Shown: positions 5,844-8,247 of the stretch, one piece after another
Numbering within the stretch: position 1 is the stretch's first letter
How the letters are laid out: every line of letters starts with the position of its first letter
Source of the DNA: Dehalococcoidia bacterium
GTDB taxonomy: Bacteria; Chloroflexota; Dehalococcoidia; JACQUA01
NCBI GenBank assembly: GCA_030689845.1
Contig: JAUYHV010000114.1
Location: 1-8,247 of the forward strand
Reading direction: 5' to 3'
DNA: 8,247 nucleotides
Made by a program: the position numbers and the translations under genes
The notes under the pieces: model-generated
Told to the model about the DNA's origin: nothing
The model's input: the letters and a program-made list of their open reading frames with translations, nothing else
The model's database searches: none

Positions 5844-6350
5844 ATGAAACAGCCGGATTTGACCGCTTTCAAACGAGTTCTAAAAGCGTGCGCAACTTTT
5901 GCTCCTTTAAAAGATGCCGACCTTGAGGAAATAGCCGGCATGGCGGTGGAGAAAGAATATGAAGCGGGAGACACTATCTTCCGTGACGGGGATAAGGCCA
6001 GGGAGTTTTATATTATTCAAGTAGGGAAAGTAGCTATTCAAATGCTGCTGCCGCCATCCGTACACAGTCAAATGGGGAAAAGACTGACTGTCGATGTTGT
6101 CAATCCGAATGGGCTTTTCGGCTGGTCCGCCATAATACATCCATTCACTTATGGCCGTTCCGCCATTTGTTTGCAAAAAGTAAAGGCCCTGGCAGTTGAC
6201 GGGCAAAAGTTAAACGAATTCATAAAAACAAAGCCCGACGTCGGCTTATTGGTTCTGAGCGGCATGATCAGGGTTGTCACCTCAAGGTTGAACGATACCA
6301 CCCAGATACTGGTCAGCGAACGTATGTTGTCCACGACACCACAAAAGTAG
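5844..6350 (+). CDS. lone cyclic-nucleotide-binding (CRP/FNR-type) domain protein
   Basis: The 168-residue protein is a single cNMP-binding beta-roll with a following C-helix. Family features are FAPLKDADLEEIA (19-31), the YEAGDTIFRDGD turn (39-50), FYIIQVGKVAI (55-65) and NPNGLFGWSAI (88-98), which stands where CRP-like proteins have the phosphate-binding cassette. That cassette lacks the usual Glu and Arg arrangement (GEx2A...R), so binding of ordinary cAMP is doubtful. The C-helix ends at the stop with no helix-turn-helix, and no frameshifted helix-turn-helix is evident in the 136 bases before the next gene. It therefore probably works through protein contacts rather than DNA. AAGGGAG (5830-5836) seven bases before the ATG supports the start. 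It lies between the receiver-membrane gene and the flavoprotein gene on the same strand. Confidence 0.85.
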   Translation: MKQPDLTAFKRVLKACATFAPLKDADLEEIAGMAVEKEYEAGDTIFRDGDKAREFYIIQVGKVAIQMLLPPSVHSQMGKRLTVDVVNPNGLFGWSAIIHPFTYGRSAICLQKVKALAVDGQKLNEFIKTKPDVGLLVLSGMIRVVTSRLNDTTQILVSERMLSTTPQK

Positions 6351-6415
6351 TTAATAATATTCGTGAACCAGGGGCAGGCAGTTATTCAACTCTTAACAAC
6401 GGCCCTCAGCGCAAT

Positions 6416-6439
6416 AATACGGCACCTGGTGCCCGTATT
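6416..6439. promoter_or_regulatory. near-perfect palindrome before the flavoprotein gene
   Basis: AATACGG-CACC (6416-6426) mirrors GGTG-C-CCGTATT (6428-6439) with a single extra C, giving seven outer pairs and three or four inner pairs. It lies 66 bases after the cNMP gene and 47 bases before the flavoprotein start. It may act as an operator for a dimeric regulator or as a terminator-like or attenuating hairpin; no real T-run follows. Confidence 0.4.
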
Positions 6440-6486
6440 TCATCGGGTAAATAAGTATTCGAATCCTTTCGAGATTTGGGGATAAT

Positions 6487-8247
6487 TTGGAAGCAGTTTT
6501 GTCTGGAGAAAAATACCGGGTTGAACTCGTAGATTTTGATTACTACAGAAGTATAATTGCCTGCCAGAATAGATGTCCCGCCCATACAGATGCCCGCGGG
6601 TATGTAAATGCTATTTCCAATTATGATTATCAAAAAGGCTACATCATTGCCAGGCAGCCAAATCCTTTCGCTTCAGCCTGCGGGAGGGTTTGTAACGCTC
6701 CGTGTGAAGGAGCATGCCGCCGGGGTGAGATCGACGAGCCGGTATCCATCCGGGCATTAAAGCGTTTTCTCTGTGAAAAATACGGAGTGGAGTCCCGGGA
6801 ACACCTTGCCATAGTCCGGACGTCGGGGGATGAGCACGGAACTGCGTTGATTACCGATGACGTTCCAAACAATGCCAATACCGTTGAGGGGCTGACCACA
6901 TTACTCAAAGTACACAGAAACAGGCCTCCGGGCTGGAAAACGGCAAAAGTGGCGGTGATAGGCGCCGGTCCAGCCGGCCTCACGGCAGCTCAGGACCTGG
7001 CAGCCCAGGGGTATTCAGTAACTGTTTTTGAAGCTGCTCCCGTTCCGGGTGGAATGCTTCACCTGGGTATTCCGGAGTACCGTCTCCCCAGGAATCTCCT
7101 GAGGTTTGAGATAATGGAAATCCTTAAACAGGGTGTTGAATTGAAACTTGATGCAAGGCTGGGGAAGGACTTTTCCTTAAACACTCTCCGGGATGACGGT
7201 TATGAAGCTATATTTTTATCTGTTGGAGCTTATTTAGACAGGAAGGCCGGGATTGAGGGCGAAAACCTGGAGGGGGTCATATACTCCCTGGATTTTTTAC
7301 ATGAAGCAAATTTGAACCAACGAGTCGATATAGGGAAAAAGGTTTTAGTCGTTGGCGGCGGCGGCACAGCAATGGATGCCGCCCGCACCAGCCTTCGTTT
7401 GCTGGAAGGCCTTGTTGAGAAAGACGGGATAGCCGCTATGGATGCCGCCCGCGGCGCTTTACGTTTGGGCGCCAGGGAGGTCCACATATTATACAGGGGC
7501 ATGAGGTGGGAAATGAAGGCTCCCGATGAGGAGATATTAGATGCTGTGGATGAGGGAGTGTTCCTTCATACAGGCCGGGCACCAACGAGAGTTCTGGGCG
7601 AGGGCGGAAAGGTTACCGGTTTGGAAACTGTTCGCATGGAAACCGTCATCGATGAAAAAGGAAACAGAATGCGCGCCCCCATTTCGAATTCAGAGGAGGT
7701 TTTCCCGGGAGACACGGTTATCATGGCCATCGGCCAGGGAAGCGACCTTTCATTTATAACCGAAGCTGACGGAATCAAGGCTACCCGGGAGGGATCCATA
7801 CAAGTTGACCCGGAGACACTGGCTACGACAGCCCCGGGGATTTTTGCCGGGGGAGATGCCGCCTTTGGTCCCAGGATTATCATTGAATCTGTAAAGGATG
7901 GCCATACGGTAGCTCGTTCCATCGACCGTTACCTCCAGAATGGGAGGGCTCGAGTTGTCCGCAGGGCGACTTTAAGGGTAGCGGGCCCAGAAGAATTACC
8001 AAAAAGAGGGTGGCTCGACATCCCGAAACAGAGACCGGCCCTCCTTCCCCTGACAAGGCGGACGGGAGTATCGGAGGTTGAGATGGTTTACGACGAGGTG
8101 GCTGCCAGCGAGCAGGCGTCCCGCTGTTTAAAATGTCATATCCAGACCGTTTTTAACGGTGAACTTTGTATACTTTGCGGAGGATGCGTCGATATTTGCC
8201 CGATGAACTGCTTAAAGATGGTGAGCCTGGACAAGATCAACGGAACC
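6487..8247 (+). CDS. GltD-like FAD/NAD(P) oxidoreductase with Fe-S domains (3' end outside window)
   Basis: The frame runs 587 codons to the window edge without a stop. The N-terminal Fer4_20-type domain carries Cys26, Cys30, Cys65, Cys69, Cys73 and Cys77, as in glutamate synthase small subunit and NfnB-type proteins. An FAD-binding Rossmann site follows (VAVIGAGPAGLTAA, 155-168), then the NAD(P) site (VLVVGGGGTAMDAAR, 286-300) and the closing FAD motif GIFAGGDAAFGP (451-462). Near the end a ferredoxin-like set C561-x2-C564-x2-C567-x3-C571-P, plus Cys547, Cys550 and Cys575, suggests one or two more clusters. The start is inferred as TTG 6487 (MEAVLSGEKYRVELVD resembles relatives), with GGGGAT upstream at 6478-6483; the frame is closed by TAA at 6448. 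Such proteins move electrons between NAD(P)H and an iron-sulfur partner. The partner here is unknown. An internal 22-residue duplication lies in the NAD(P) region. Confidence 0.93.
   Translation, partial: MEAVLSGEKYRVELVDFDYYRSIIACQNRCPAHTDARGYVNAISNYDYQKGYIIARQPNPFASACGRVCNAPCEGACRRGEIDEPVSIRALKRFLCEKYGVESREHLAIVRTSGDEHGTALITDDVPNNANTVEGLTTLLKVHRNRPPGWKTAKVAVIGAGPAGLTAAQDLAAQGYSVTVFEAAPVPGGMLHLGIPEYRLPRNLLRFEIMEILKQGVELKLDARLGKDFSLNTLRDDGYEAIFLSVGAYLDRKAGIEGENLEGVIYSLDFLHEANLNQRVDIGKKVLVVGGGGTAMDAARTSLRLLEGLVEKDGIAAMDAARGALRLGAREVHILYRGMRWEMKAPDEEILDAVDEGVFLHTGRAPTRVLGEGGKVTGLETVRMETVIDEKGNRMRAPISNSEEVFPGDTVIMAIGQGSDLSFITEADGIKATREGSIQVDPETLATTAPGIFAGGDAAFGPRIIIESVKDGHTVARSIDRYLQNGRARVVRRATLRVAGPEELPKRGWLDIPKQRPALLPLTRRTGVSEVEMVYDEVAASEQASRCLKCHIQTVFNGELCILCGGCVDICPMNCLKMVSLDKINGT
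7372..7467 (+). repeat. 66-base-period internal duplication in the flavoprotein gene
   Basis: ATGGATGCCGCCCGC occurs identically at 7372-7386 and 7438-7452, and CGTTTG recurs in register at 7396-7401 and 7462-7467. In protein, AMDAARTSLRL (295-305) is echoed by AMDAARGALRL (317-327) exactly 22 residues later. Relatives normally have one such segment running straight into GA-x-EV-x-ILYR. Confidence 0.75.

Noticed and set aside
7566..7922. 118-codon antisense frame in the flavoprotein gene
   Set aside because: It lies wholly within a strongly supported coding frame, and its Ser/Pro/Thr-rich composition is that of a reverse shadow.

Overview
The window reads as chromosome of an anaerobic or oxygen-wary Gram-positive bacterium, most likely a clostridial Bacillota of the Peptococcaceae/Desulfotomaculum-Pelotomaculum kind. 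This placement is inference from strong AGGAGG-type ribosome sites, frequent TTG starts, consensus sigma-A-like promoters, roughly balanced base composition and the look of the proteins. No rRNA, tRNA, CRISPR array or complete insertion sequence was seen.

Left part (1-1950): a minus-strand GIY-YIG endonuclease gene broken by an in-frame amber codon lies next to a short hairpin repeat. A gene-poor stretch carrying an extended -10 promoter follows. Then come two plus-strand genes: a cytoplasmic sulfite-oxidase-fold molybdopterin protein (656-1249) and rubrerythrin (1316-1819). They converge on a minus-strand iron superoxide dismutase (1952-2530), with two hairpins between that probably end transcription from both sides.

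Middle (2531-5088): upstream of sodB and on the same strand is a two-component pair, a NarL/FixJ response regulator (4181-4864) followed by a four-helix membrane, PAS-containing HisKA_3 kinase (2698-4197). A roughly 220-base divergent control region separates this pair from the rightward genes. It holds a rightward and a leftward promoter whose elements interleave.

Right part (5089-8247): three plus-strand genes. The first encodes a receiver-like domain with altered active-site residues, an insertion after the phosphoacceptor loop and two C-terminal membrane helices instead of a DNA-binding output. The second encodes a lone cyclic-nucleotide-binding (CRP/FNR-type) domain without a helix-turn-helix. 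The third, running off the window, is a large GltD-like FAD/NAD(P) oxidoreductase with N- and C-terminal Fe-S cysteine sets and an internal 22-residue duplication in its second dinucleotide-binding site.

Taken together the window looks like a redox and oxygen-stress neighbourhood: rubrerythrin and SodB handle peroxide and superoxide, a two-component system sits beside them, and two unorthodox one-domain signalling proteins precede an electron-transfer flavoprotein. The best candidate for something undescribed is the receiver-membrane protein / lone cNMP protein / flavoprotein set. Functional linkage is inferred from order and orientation only.
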